Source: Caldilinea sp. CFX5
GTDB lineage: Bacteria > Chloroflexota > Anaerolineae > Caldilineales > Caldilineaceae
Direction of reading: 5' to 3'
DNA length: 64,000 nucleotides
Assembly (NCBI GenBank): GCA_021405325.1
Contig: QWII01000048.1
Span: 1-64,000 of the forward strand
This document shows positions 48,688 through 56,882 of the stretch, one piece after another. The translations under genes were made by a program, and so were the position numbers. Positions within the stretch are counted from its first letter, which is position 1. Every line of letters starts with the position of its first letter. The notes under the pieces were generated by a model. The model was not told where the DNA came from and ran no database searches. It saw nothing but the letters and a program-made list of their open reading frames with translations.

Positions 48688-50997
48688 TTACCTTGGTTGT
48701 TGCGCCTGGGCAGCCAGGCGTTCCATCATCTGCAAGAGCCGTTCGTTATCATGGTCTTCGGGCAGAAAATAGGCCGTGTCATCGGTTGCCAACGGGCCGT
48801 CGCCGGCATAGGTGCGCAGGGCGTCTTCATCCATAATCCAGTAGGCGCGCAGCAGGGTCGCCGGGCCAAGATCGGTGGTCAGGGTCGGTTGGTCGGCGGC
48901 TTGCTGTAAAAGGGCGCGCAACCCTTCCTCGGTTAAGCGGGTCGGCGTTGCCACCAGGGTGGTGTGCGAACCGCCGGTGTACCAGAGGGTGGCGTGGGGA
49001 AAGACCGCTTGAAAGGTGCGCAGAATCTCCTGATACTCCGGTTCCAACAGGTTGTGAAAGGGCAACCACTGGACAAAGACGCCATCCGCACGCAACCTTG
49101 CCCGCACACTCTGGTAAAACTCTTGGGTAAAGAGCGCCCAACTGCTGCTGTTGACTGGATGGGTGGCGTCGGTGGTGATAATGTCGTAGGTCAAGGGCGT
49201 CTGTAACAGAAAATTGCGCCCATCCTCTACATGAATCTGCAAACGAGGATTGCGCAGCACATTATAGTTCTCAATCCAGTAGAGTTCAGCGGCGGCAAAT
49301 TGTTCCGCCGAAAGATCGACGGCGTCAATATGGGGGATGCCGTGGCTGGCGAGGGAGCCGGTCGCCACGCCGTTGCCAAAACTGAGCATGAGCGCCTGTT
49401 GCGCATCTGGTTTCAGAATCGCCGGGAGATGCCCAAGCAGCCGGAAGGCCAGCATACTCACCTCATCGGTCGGCACCTCAATGCGCCCGTTGACAAAGGA
49501 GATTTTGAAATTATGCTCCGGCACCTCAAAGACGGCCACTGTCGTCTCGACACCCTCTTCATAAAAGACCATCTGCTCGGTCGGCTCTGAGCGGAAGCCC
49601 AAATAGTAACCAGCCGGCAAGAGGGCAAACAACAGCAAACCAACGCCAACCCCGGCAAAGTTGAACAGCGGATTTTGCTTCGACGGGCTTAGTGGTTTTG
49701 ACCAGAGCAAGTAAGCGCCCAGCCCCAAGTTAGTTAACGCCAGCAGTGCACCACTATTCTGTAAACCAAGCAACGGAATCAGCACAAAACCGGTAAGCAA
49801 CGCGCCAGCGACACCCCCGGCCGTGTTATAAGCGCTCAACAAGCCAACCTGCGTGGCGGCCCGTTCGGCTTGCTCTTGGGTATAGAGGCTGATCGCCACA
49901 GGAAAGAGCAGACCGATCAAAATCGTAGGCAGCAAGAGGGTCAAGAAGCCGAGCAGGAACTCGAAGTAGATAACGTTGGTGAGCGAATAAACCCCAAAGG
50001 CATCTTCCAGGGTCAACGCCGGCAGGCGGGCAAAGACAAAGAGTGTGCCGAACGCGGCAAGACCAATGGCGCTCTGGATATAGGCAAAGTCGGCCACGGT
50101 CACCCGGCGATTGCGCATCCACCACGCACCGATCCACCCGCCGATGGTCAAGCCGGCGAGAAAGGTTGCCAACATAATCGAGAACGAGAAAACTGCATTC
50201 AGCGTAAAGATCGCCAACACCCGCGCCCAGACAATCTCATAGCCCAGCGCAACAAAGCCGGAGAGGGCGTAGGCCCAGAGGAGAAACCCCTCCCTAACCC
50301 TCCCCAGCTTGGGGAGGGAACTGGCGCTCCTTGCCCTAACAGGAGGTTGGGAGGGGGTGACTTGATCCTCATGAGTTGGTTTGTCAAAAGCTTGACCTAC
50401 TGCCAACACGAGTAAGGCAGCCAGCAGATTCAGCCCGACGGCGCTCCAACTGGTGGTGTAGACGCCGAGGGTGCGCAGGAGGAAGAGGCCGGTCAGGGCG
50501 CAGGCGAGCGCGGCCCCCAACGTGTCCGCTGCGTAGAGCCGCCCCACATCGCCGCCGACCGTGCCGGGGCGAGCGATGACTTTGGTCAACAAGGGCAAGG
50601 TTGCGCCCATCAAGATTGTCGCCGGGGTCAGCAACAGCAGGGCAAAGAGGATGCGCACCGGGAGCAAGAGCCAAGGGCCGGCAATGTCCTGTTGCACCAG
50701 CGTGGCATAGAGCGGCATAATCGCTTTTAGCCCATACGGCACCCCAAAGCCACAGAAGGCAATTCCTACTTGTAATAAACCGAAGAGACGAAGCGGTCGA
50801 TTGATGGTTGCCGCCCGGCGTCCCAACCAATAGCTGCCCAGCGCCATGCCCCCCATAAAAGCGGCCAGCACAATGCTATAGGCGTAGACGCTGACGCCAA
50901 AGACCAATGTCGCCTGGCGCACCCAGGTCACCTGGTAGATAAGCGCAGCCGCGCCGGTAAGAAAGAAAACGATAAGGAGTAAGAAGCGGCGCATCAT
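48688..50997 (-). CDS. Membrane-fused spermidine-synthase-like protein
   Basis: 769 residues. The first about 470 residues contain some 11-13 membrane segments (FLLLIVFFLTGAAALIYQV, VLAAFMGGMALGSYWLGRR, LLVAPATILMGATLPLL-type helices) resembling the transporter-like half of fused MFS/spermidine synthases. The C-terminal soluble part has a spermidine-synthase/methyltransferase fold (ALMLSFGNGVATGSLASHGI, VEDGRNFLLQ, YDIITTDATHPVNSSSW). The substrate may be a polyamine or another amine; the polyamine-synthase Asp set is not complete enough to be sure. A palindromic repeat at 50285-50359 codes a loop between membrane segments. Confidence 0.82.
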   Translation of the reverse strand: MMRRFLLLIVFFLTGAAALIYQVTWVRQATLVFGVSVYAYSIVLAAFMGGMALGSYWLGRRAATINRPLRLFGLLQVGIAFCGFGVPYGLKAIMPLYATLVQQDIAGPWLLLPVRILFALLLLTPATILMGATLPLLTKVIARPGTVGGDVGRLYAADTLGAALACALTGLFLLRTLGVYTTSWSAVGLNLLAALLVLAVGQAFDKPTHEDQVTPSQPPVRARSASSLPKLGRVREGFLLWAYALSGFVALGYEIVWARVLAIFTLNAVFSFSIMLATFLAGLTIGGWIGAWWMRNRRVTVADFAYIQSAIGLAAFGTLFVFARLPALTLEDAFGVYSLTNVIYFEFLLGFLTLLLPTILIGLLFPVAISLYTQEQAERAATQVGLLSAYNTAGGVAGALLTGFVLIPLLGLQNSGALLALTNLGLGAYLLWSKPLSPSKQNPLFNFAGVGVGLLLFALLPAGYYLGFRSEPTEQMVFYEEGVETTVAVFEVPEHNFKISFVNGRIEVPTDEVSMLAFRLLGHLPAILKPDAQQALMLSFGNGVATGSLASHGIPHIDAVDLSAEQFAAAELYWIENYNVLRNPRLQIHVEDGRNFLLQTPLTYDIITTDATHPVNSSSWALFTQEFYQSVRARLRADGVFVQWLPFHNLLEPEYQEILRTFQAVFPHATLWYTGGSHTTLVATPTRLTEEGLRALLQQAADQPTLTTDLGPATLLRAYWIMDEDALRTYAGDGPLATDDTAYFLPEDHDNERLLQMMERLAAQAQQPR
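50285..50359. repeat. In-frame palindromic element in a membrane-protein loop
   Basis: Outer words CCCCTCCCTAACCCTCC and GGAGGTTGGGAGGGGG face each other, with an inner perfect hairpin CCCTCCCC/GGGGAGGG. It encodes the loop PPVRARSASSLPKLGRVREG between two membrane segments. The same CCCTCCCTAACCC text occurs in the intergenic element at 61324-61481, so an element of that family has entered the gene in frame. Confidence 0.75.
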
Positions 50998-51096
50998 GGG
51001 TATGGGTTCCGTAAGCTGTTTTTTTCTGTTGCAGATTTAGTCTGCCCATCATACCATCACCGGTGGGCTGACTAAAAAGTTTGACCGGCATAAGTA

Positions 51097-51124
51097 TTGA
51101 CACGCCATTTACGTATGGTATCAT
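51097..51124 (+). promoter_or_regulatory. Promoter of the second Rpn-like gene
   Basis: TTGACA (51097-51102), 16-bp spacer, TATCAT (51119-51124), about 66 bp upstream of the ATG at 51190. Confidence 0.6.
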
Positions 51125-51189
51125 AGCATCAAAACAAACCCATTGGCTGATCAATTCCGGCCAAGGCAAAGTGCTGAAGGAAGAGCAAC

Positions 51190-52170
51190 ATGGCAACCCC
51201 GCGTGGTGATTATGACAGTCCGTGGAAAGACGTTTTGGAACGCTTTTTGCCCCAGTTCATCGCCTTCTTTTTTCCAACCATTGATGGCGACATTGACTGG
51301 CAGCAAGGGTATCAATTTCTGGACAAAGAGTTGCAGCAAGTGGTGCGTGAAGCGGAGATTGGTCGCCACACAGTGGACAAATTGGTCAAGGTCACGCTCA
51401 AGGAAGGTAACGATGTCTGGCTGCTGATCCATATCGAAGTGCAAAGCCAGGTTGATCCAACCTTTGCCCGTCGCACCTTTGTGGCCAATTATCGCCTCTT
51501 TGATCGCTACAGTAAAGAGGTGATCAGTTTGGGCATCCTGGCTGACGAAGATACCGATTGGCGACCGGACAATTATGGCTATGGCCGCTGGGGCAGTGAG
51601 ATGCGGCTGCACTTTCCAACCGTGAAGTTGTTGGACTACGCGACGCAATGGGAGGCATTGGAACAAAACCCTAACCCGTTTGCTGTCGTCGTTATGGCGC
51701 ATATCAAAACCCAGGCAACACGCGGCAAGGCCCAAGCGCGTCTACGCTGGAAGATAAATTTGCTCAAAGGACTCTACCAGCGGGGCTACAAACGCAAAGA
51801 TGTGCTGGAATTGCTACGCTTTATCGACTGGATTATGGCGTTGCCACCACGTATGGAACGCAGCTTTTGGCAAGAGGTGCATAAGATTGAGGAGGCAGAC
51901 AAAGTGCGTTACGTCATGAGCATCGAACGAATCGCTATGCAAGACGGTATCGAGCAAGGCATCGAGCAAGGCATTGAACAGGGGAGCCTTGCAACCGCGC
52001 GCGCGAATGTACTAGATATTTTGCATCTACGGTTTCAAGCAGTGCCGGCAGAATTAGTCGAGCAAATCAACGCGCTAACTAACCTGGAGCAGCTAAAAAC
52101 ACTGTTACGATCAGCAGCGACAGCCGGCACGCTGGAAGAGTTTGAACAGGTTGCCGAAACGCTATCATAA
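51190..52170 (+). CDS. DUF4351/Rpn-like putative nuclease
   Basis: 326 residues. SPWKDVLERFLPQFIAFFFP and DKLVKVTLKEGNDVWLLIHI-EVQSQ show the Asp...E-x-Q nuclease-like core of transposase-related PD-(D/E)XK proteins. The central part (ARRTFVANYRLFDRYSKEVI) is typical of the cyanobacterial/Chloroflexi DUF4351 group. A GIEQGIEQGIEQG repeat lies near residue 255, parallel to the GREEG repeat of the 47577 protein. Only distantly related to that gene. Function unknown; it behaves like a genome-resident selfish or recombination-associated gene. Confidence 0.75.
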   Translation: MATPRGDYDSPWKDVLERFLPQFIAFFFPTIDGDIDWQQGYQFLDKELQQVVREAEIGRHTVDKLVKVTLKEGNDVWLLIHIEVQSQVDPTFARRTFVANYRLFDRYSKEVISLGILADEDTDWRPDNYGYGRWGSEMRLHFPTVKLLDYATQWEALEQNPNPFAVVVMAHIKTQATRGKAQARLRWKINLLKGLYQRGYKRKDVLELLRFIDWIMALPPRMERSFWQEVHKIEEADKVRYVMSIERIAMQDGIEQGIEQGIEQGSLATARANVLDILHLRFQAVPAELVEQINALTNLEQLKTLLRSAATAGTLEEFEQVAETLS

Positions 52171-52186
52171 GCGTTCGACAAGCTTT

Positions 52187-53344
52187 TTAATACGACCGTG
52201 GCAAGCCCAACAGATGCTGCGCCACATAGGAAAGCACCAAATTGGTCGAGATCGGCGCGACCTGATAGAGGCGCGTCTCGCGAAATTTGCGTTCAATGTC
52301 ATATTCGGTGGCAAAGGCAAAGCCGCCAAAGGTTTGCATGGTGGCGTTGGCCGCTTCCCAGGCGGCGTCAGCCGCCAGCAATTTTGCCATGTTGGCCTCA
52401 GCGCCACAAGGCTTGCCGGCATCAAAGAGCGCTGCCGCTTCAAAGCGCATGAGATCGGCGGCGCGCAAATTGACATAAGACCGCGCCAGCGGAAACTGAA
52501 TGCCCTGATTCTGGCCGATGGGCCGGTCGAAGACTACCCGTTCCTTGGCATAGGTCGCGGCCCGCTCGACAAACCAGTAGCCGTCGCCAATCGACTCGGC
52601 GGCGATCAAGATGCGCTCGGCATTTAGCCCGTCCAACAGGTAACGAAAGCCCTTGCCCTCTTCGCCAATCCGATTTTCTGCCGGCACGACCAGGTTATCA
52701 AAAAAGACCTGCGCCGTGTGATGATTGATCATGGTCGGTATTGGCTGAATCGTCACCCCGTTGCCCACCGCTGTTCGCAGGTCAAGCAGGAAAATCGACA
52801 GCCCCTCTGTGCGTTTACTCACCTCTTCCAGCGGCGTCGTGCGGGCCAGCAACAACATTAGATCCGAATGGGCTACCCGCGATGTCCAAATTTTCTGGCC
52901 GTTGATCACATAGTGGTCGCCCTGGCGTACCGCCGCCGTGCGAATGCGCGTCGTATCGCTGCCGGCATCCGGCTCGGTGACGCCAAAGGCTTGTAGACGC
53001 AACTTACCCGCCGCGATCTGTGGTAGATACGCCGCCTTTTGCGCTGGCGAACCATAGCGCAAGAGCGTCCCCATAATATACATCTGGGCATGACAAGCCC
53101 CCGCGTTGCCGCCGCTACGGTTGATCTCCTCCAAAATAACCGACGCTTCCGTCAAGCTGCTGCCGCCGCCGCCATATTCTTCGGGAATGAGCGCCGCCAG
53201 ATAACCGGACTTGGTCATCGCCTGGACAAACTCTTCCGGGTAGGCACGGGCCGCATCGACGGTTTGCCAGTAGCTATTGGGAAAGGTGGCGCAGAGGCGA
53301 CGCACATGAAAACGGAGGTCGTCAAACGCGGCTTGGTCAATCAT
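52187..53344 (-). CDS. Acyl-CoA dehydrogenase
   Basis: 385 residues, FAD-dependent fold: N-terminal helices, the middle QAFGVTEPDAGSDTTRIRT and KIWTSRVAHSDLMLLLART strands and C-terminal RVVFDRPIGQNQGIQFPLA and QTFGGFAFATEYDIERKFRE. It oxidises an acyl-CoA at the alpha-beta bond, passing electrons to ETF. The start is 6 bp after the stop of the fumarase-type beta subunit, so they share an operon. Substrate chain cannot be assigned. Confidence 0.93.
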   Translation of the reverse strand: MIDQAAFDDLRFHVRRLCATFPNSYWQTVDAARAYPEEFVQAMTKSGYLAALIPEEYGGGGSSLTEASVILEEINRSGGNAGACHAQMYIMGTLLRYGSPAQKAAYLPQIAAGKLRLQAFGVTEPDAGSDTTRIRTAAVRQGDHYVINGQKIWTSRVAHSDLMLLLARTTPLEEVSKRTEGLSIFLLDLRTAVGNGVTIQPIPTMINHHTAQVFFDNLVVPAENRIGEEGKGFRYLLDGLNAERILIAAESIGDGYWFVERAATYAKERVVFDRPIGQNQGIQFPLARSYVNLRAADLMRFEAAALFDAGKPCGAEANMAKLLAADAAWEAANATMQTFGGFAFATEYDIERKFRETRLYQVAPISTNLVLSYVAQHLLGLPRSY

Positions 53345-53350
53345 GAAAAA

Positions 53351-53884
53351 TCACTTTCCTGCTCGTTGTTCATACGCGTCGCCGCCATACAGGTCATGGA
53401 CGACGATTACCGGGAAGCGATCAAAGACCAGTTCAAAAATCGCCTCCGGCCCCAGGTCAGCATAAGCCACCACCCGGCTCGCCGTAATTTGCCGCGCCAG
53501 CAACGCCGCCGCCCCGCCCACTGCCGCGCAATAAATCGCGCCATAGTCCAGCAGCGCCGCCTTGACTTCTGTTGACCGGTAGCCTTTGCCGATAAAACCC
53601 TTCACCCCTTGCGCCAGCAACGGAATGGTATAAGGATCCATCCGCCCACTGGTGGTTGGCCCCGCCGGCCCGATCACCTGCCCCGCTTTAGCCGGCGCTG
53701 GCCCAACATAATAGATCATCTGCCCTGCCAGGTCAACCGGCAACGCCTCACCCCGCGCCAACGCTGCCGTCATCCGCTGATGCGCCGCATCTCGCGCCCC
53801 ATAGACCACCCCGCTGATCTGCACCAGATCCCCGGCCCGCAACCCAGCTATCGTCTTCACCTGTAAAGGCGTCGTCACATCCAT
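53351..53884 (-). CDS. Fumarate hydratase/tartrate dehydratase, beta subunit
   Basis: 177 residues matching the C-terminal domain of class I [4Fe-4S] hydro-lyases: LRAGDLVQISGVVYGARDAAH, IYYVGPAPAKAGQVIGPAGP-TTSGRMDPY and AVGGAAALLARQI. GAGGGG is five bases before the ATG. It is the partner of the alpha subunit 31 bp upstream in the operon. Whether the substrate is fumarate/malate, tartrate or another hydroxyacid cannot be decided from sequence. Confidence 0.9.
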   Translation of the reverse strand: MDVTTPLQVKTIAGLRAGDLVQISGVVYGARDAAHQRMTAALARGEALPVDLAGQMIYYVGPAPAKAGQVIGPAGPTTSGRMDPYTIPLLAQGVKGFIGKGYRSTEVKAALLDYGAIYCAAVGGAAALLARQITASRVVAYADLGPEAIFELVFDRFPVIVVHDLYGGDAYEQRAGK

Positions 53885-53915
53885 CCCAACCCCTCTGTCT
53901 TCTGATTTCTGGTCT

Positions 53916-54755
53916 TCAAATCTCCACCGTCGCCTGGCGCGGGGCTGAACAATTCAAATTCACCGCGACCGGCAAGGCGGCGATATGGGTCGCGTAGGCT
54001 TCAACATGAACGGCCAGCGCCGTGGTTTGGCCGCCAAAACCTTGCGGCCCGATCCCTAGTGCATTAATGGCCGTCAACAATTCGGTTTCAAGTTGCGCCA
54101 GATGCGCCTGTGGATTAGGTTGACCAATGGGGCGCAGCAGGGCTTGTTTGGCGAGGTGCGCCACGGTATCAAACGAACCACCCAACCCGACACCCACAAT
54201 CAAAGGCGGGCAAGCATTCGGCCCGGCCAGTTCAATCGTTTCCAACACAAAGCGTTTGACCCCGGCTACGCCAACCGAAGGCGGAAACATCTGCAAGCGG
54301 CTCATCAATTCCGCACCAAAGCCCTTCATCAGCGCCGTGATCCGCACCCGGTCGCCGGGGACAAGGTTGTAGTGGATGATGGCCGGCGTATTGTCGCCGG
54401 TATTCCGGCGCAACAGCGGGTCATCCACCACCGATTTGCGCAAATTTGTATAGGCGTTGCGTACTGCTTCCTGCAAAGCCGTATTGAGATCACCGCCGGT
54501 AAAGTGAACTTCTTGCCCAATATCTAGGTAGAGGAGCGCCATGCCGGTGTCCTGGCAAGTGGGGATCTGTTCGCTTTGGGCATAGGCGGCATTGTCGAGC
54601 AGCATCATGATAATCTGGTTGCCTAACGGTGAACTTTCCTGTCGTTGGGCGCGTTGCATTGCCGTCAGGTAATCGTGGGGTAATTGATAGGCGGAAGTAG
54701 TTAACAGCGTTTGCACGGCTTCGCTGATGGCAGTGACAGGTAAATGACGAATCAT
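53916..54755 (-). CDS. Fumarate hydratase/tartrate dehydratase, alpha subunit
   Basis: 279 residues, the N-terminal domain of a two-subunit class I hydro-lyase. Three Cys ligands of the [4Fe-4S] cluster are in place: C67 (PTCQDTG), C182 (NACPP) and C269 (NCSAP). The motif GGSFDTVAHLAKQALLRPIG is characteristic. It heads an operon alpha-beta-acyl-CoA dehydrogenase. The combination suggests catabolism of a dicarboxylic or hydroxy acid. Confidence 0.92.
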   Translation of the reverse strand: MIRHLPVTAISEAVQTLLTTSAYQLPHDYLTAMQRAQRQESSPLGNQIIMMLLDNAAYAQSEQIPTCQDTGMALLYLDIGQEVHFTGGDLNTALQEAVRNAYTNLRKSVVDDPLLRRNTGDNTPAIIHYNLVPGDRVRITALMKGFGAELMSRLQMFPPSVGVAGVKRFVLETIELAGPNACPPLIVGVGLGGSFDTVAHLAKQALLRPIGQPNPQAHLAQLETELLTAINALGIGPQGFGGQTTALAVHVEAYATHIAALPVAVNLNCSAPRQATVEI

Positions 54756-54830
54756 AATTCAACAGAAAGGCTAAAAATTCAGGATACGCTCACTCTATTG
54801 TACTGTAGAATGGCAGGGTTGAGAAAAGCA

Positions 54831-54915
54831 GAACACTACAGCGGATTTAGGTAGCAACGGATGCTTTACCCCCGCCAGTGAAAATCCGTTTCTACCTAAA
54901 TCCGTTGTTGTGTTC
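54831..54915. repeat. Palindrome in the 54756-55107 gap
   Basis: 32-base arms (GAACACTACAGCGGATTTAG..., complement ending TTGTGTTC) with three mismatches, and a GC-rich loop. The word CGGATTTAGGTAG/CTACCTAAATCCG resembles the CGGATTTGGGAAGG element at 59399-59465. The rest of this 350-bp gap has an AT-rich stretch with TATAAT (55008-55013), a possible -10 for the XRE gene, and no ORF. Confidence 0.75.
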
Positions 54916-55107
54916 CGTGCGCCCAAACTAACCATAAAACCCTGCTTGCGTATTCATTCCCCTGAGTCAAATTGTAAAGTTTGCAGAGATGTTGTACAAT
55001 TTGCCTATATAATTTTATGGAAAGAAAACTTGCGACAAACAACGCGCCCAACCAACTGCTTTTAATCGACCGCGCTGCTTGTTCCGCTTGAACAATGAAA
55101 CACTCAC

Positions 55108-55587
55108 ATGACACCAAGTAGCAAATATCAGCAACTCTATGAACATCTGCGCCGCCAGGGTGTAGACGAAGTCTCAATGGGCATTAGTGAAATTGAACAG
55201 GTGATCGGAACACGGTTGCCCCCTACGGCCCGCACCCAGCGCGCCTGGTGGAGCAATCGGCGCAAAGGGGCCGTCCAGGCCAGCGCCTGGGTTTTGGCTG
55301 GCTATCACACCACCGAAATCAATCTGGCAGAAGAACGCATCACCTTCCGCAAACCGGGTCGCGTCTACAATGTGCAACGCGAGGGCGATATTGTCCTGTG
55401 GGACGCCGATCTGGTCAAAGCGCTACGCCATTTCATGGGGCTGACCCAATCCGAGTTTGCCCGTGAACTAGGTGTACGCCAACCGACCGTCAGCGAATGG
55501 GAGACGGGCGCCTACGGGCCGCGCCGTTCCAGTTCCAAGCTGCTGACCCTGGTGGCGGAGCGCGCCGGTTTTACCTACGACCAATAA
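55108..55587 (+). CDS. DUF7662-like domain + XRE helix-turn-helix regulator
   Basis: 159 residues. Residues 1-85 (SKYQQLYEHLRRQGVDEVSM, then IEQVIGTRLPPTARTQRAWW, AWVLAGYHTTEINLAEERIT) match the small DUF7662 domain found alone or near restriction-like and XRE genes. Residues 105-150 are a Cro/C1 HTH (LTQSEFARELGVRQPTVSEW). The fusion makes a DNA-binding protein with an unknown sensory part. It is followed by a clear intrinsic terminator. Confidence 0.8.
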   Translation: MTPSSKYQQLYEHLRRQGVDEVSMGISEIEQVIGTRLPPTARTQRAWWSNRRKGAVQASAWVLAGYHTTEINLAEERITFRKPGRVYNVQREGDIVLWDADLVKALRHFMGLTQSEFARELGVRQPTVSEWETGAYGPRRSSSKLLTLVAERAGFTYDQ

Positions 55588-55621
55588 GTACGATCAGTAA
55601 GCTATTCGTAACCTCTGCTGA

Positions 55622-55655
55622 TGCCAGCCGGGCTTTTTGCGGCTGGCTTTTTTCG
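55622..55655 (+). terminator. Intrinsic terminator of the XRE gene
   Basis: GCCAGCCG - GGCTTTTTG - CGGCTGGC followed by six T residues, 35 bases after the stop codon. Confidence 0.88.
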
Positions 55656-55664
55656 TTTTGCCCC

Positions 55665-55693
55665 TTGACAATCTACCGTCATCCGTGTATGAT
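55665..55693 (+). promoter_or_regulatory. Consensus promoter of the small-gene operon
   Basis: TTGACA (55665-55670), exactly 17 bp, TATGAT (55688-55693). The first plausible start codon is 220 bp further on, so a long structured leader is transcribed. Confidence 0.8.
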
Positions 55694-55724
55694 ACATGCG
55701 CTTACGTATAGGTTGACCCATAAA

Positions 55725-55798
55725 CAGTAGTTCGCAATTCGCTTGAGCGGACAAATCCGGTTTCTGGTAGAAACCAGGTTTGTGGTTGCGGCCTACTG
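55725..55798 (+). other. Structured 5' leader hairpin
   Basis: Outer pairing CAGTAG..CGCAA with TTGCG..CTACTG, inner pairing ACAAA, GGTTTCT with AGAAACC, TTTGT around GGT. A second hairpin CATACG-GAAG-CGTATG follows near 55816-55831. It occupies the 220-nt leader between a strong promoter and the 63-residue ORF, and could be a cis-regulatory RNA or another palindromic repeat. Confidence 0.5.
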
Positions 55799-55919
55799 CT
55801 CATTATCGGTTATTCCATACGGAAGCGTATGAGCATGGCTTCAACCACTCGTTGTAAGCGCGCTGCCTCATACTGCCTTCATCCATCACTCATGATCAGC
55901 AGAACAAGGAAGGAAACCC

Positions 55920-56111
55920 ATGAACACTGGCGATATGAACGAACTGATCCGCATGTGGGAGCATGTCGAGTTAACGGTTGACCAAGCCATCGGTCAACTC
56001 ATGCTCCACATCCAGGAGCTTACCCAACGGCTCAACACCCTGGAGCGCCGCCTGGAACTCCCCAACCGCCCCAGCCAATTGCCGGACTCAGGACGGCCTG
56101 GCTTATTGTGA
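55920..56111 (+). CDS. Small coiled-coil protein, unknown function
   Basis: 63 residues with a strong ribosome-binding site (AAGGAAGG) nine bases before the ATG. Residues 8-45 are amphipathic with leucines in heptad spacing (VDQAIGQLMLHIQELTQRLN, TLERRLEL), so a short coiled coil is likely. The C-terminus is proline-rich. I do not recognise the family. It is expressed from a consensus promoter through a long structured leader and is followed by a palindrome. Confidence 0.6.
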   Translation: MNTGDMNELIRMWEHVELTVDQAIGQLMLHIQELTQRLNTLERRLELPNRPSQLPDSGRPGLL

Positions 56112-56118
56112 TGGCGTA

Positions 56119-56175
56119 GGTGACAGGCACAGCTTACCATCGTTGCACTCATCAAGCCTGTCTGTGGCTGTCACC
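56119..56175. repeat. Short palindrome after the coiled-coil gene
   Basis: GGTGACAGGCACAG (56119-56132) and CTGTGGCTGTCACC (56162-56175) pair with one mismatch around a 29-base loop. Confidence 0.65.
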
Positions 56176-56270
56176 CAATTTCTAGTGTTGGAGCGACTAG
56201 CTTTTCTTGAACCATATCTGTATAATATTTTGGCTAACTTTCTTTTTCGTAATTATTTGTGAGATGCTTT

Positions 56271-56456
56271 ATGGGAACAGTTGATGAACTTATCCATACG
56301 CTTATTGTTAAAGGGCGCTACGCAACCAATGAGGAAATTCAGCAAATCATTGAATATGTCGCTCAACGACCAATAGCCACTTACCTCATAAAGATGACTC
56401 TTTGGTTACGCCAAGAACTAGTACAGAGCGGCCTAAGTAAGCCAGTAGGTCAGTAG
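56271..56456 (+). CDS. Small protein of unknown function
   Basis: 61 residues from the ATG at 56271, AT-rich. The sequence (MGTVDELIHTLIVKGRYATN, EEIQQIIEYVAQRPIATYL) is predicted helical. The last codons run into an octamer-like repeat (GTAGGTCA GTAGGACA GTAAGTCA) that continues past the stop. No clear ribosome-binding site. It may be a small partner of the genes that follow. Confidence 0.4.
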   Translation: MGTVDELIHTLIVKGRYATNEEIQQIIEYVAQRPIATYLIKMTLWLRQELVQSGLSKPVGQ

Positions 56457-56550
56457 GACAGTAAGTCAGTCACTGTCTCACTGGCAACTATGGGTTTATT
56501 TACGCCGTCGTGTACTAGCAATAAGAGGTGTATCTGTCCCTGCGACAAAA

Positions 56551-56871
56551 TTGCCATCGGCACAAATCCATTTGCTTAAACGAATTTACTATGATGGTCA
56601 GTGGCCGGTTGGAACAACGATTGTACAGTTTGAAACAGATCTACATATTGCAATCCAACATCAAGCTGTTCAACTCTGGACATACCGATGGATAAATGAA
56701 CATTTCGTTGGTTTTATGGCGCCTTCTCATGTACGTAATGTGCCAGAGCCAGAAGATTTTATTTTCGTGGCTTATAGCGCTGATTATGGTACAATCAAAA
56801 CGGGCTTTCAAGCTAGTGGTGTTCACACGATTTTTACCGAAGATTTTGAACACCTTGTTCGACATCGGTAG
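56551..56871 (+). CDS. Small protein of unknown function (start uncertain)
   Basis: At least 106 residues; the first candidate start is a TTG at 56551, but the frame is open back to 56449 with no ATG, so the N-terminus may be lost or begin at a rare codon. The sequence is rich in aromatics (FETDLHIAIQHQAVQLWTYR, EPEDFIFVAYSADYG, VHTIFTEDFEHLV). It ends 11 bp before the next start, which has AGAGGA, so they form an operon. The compact size and low GC resemble toxin-antitoxin or defence accessory genes, but I cannot name it. Confidence 0.45.
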   Translation: MPSAQIHLLKRIYYDGQWPVGTTIVQFETDLHIAIQHQAVQLWTYRWINEHFVGFMAPSHVRNVPEPEDFIFVAYSADYGTIKTGFQASGVHTIFTEDFEHLVRHR

Positions 56872-56882
56872 AGGAAATGCAT

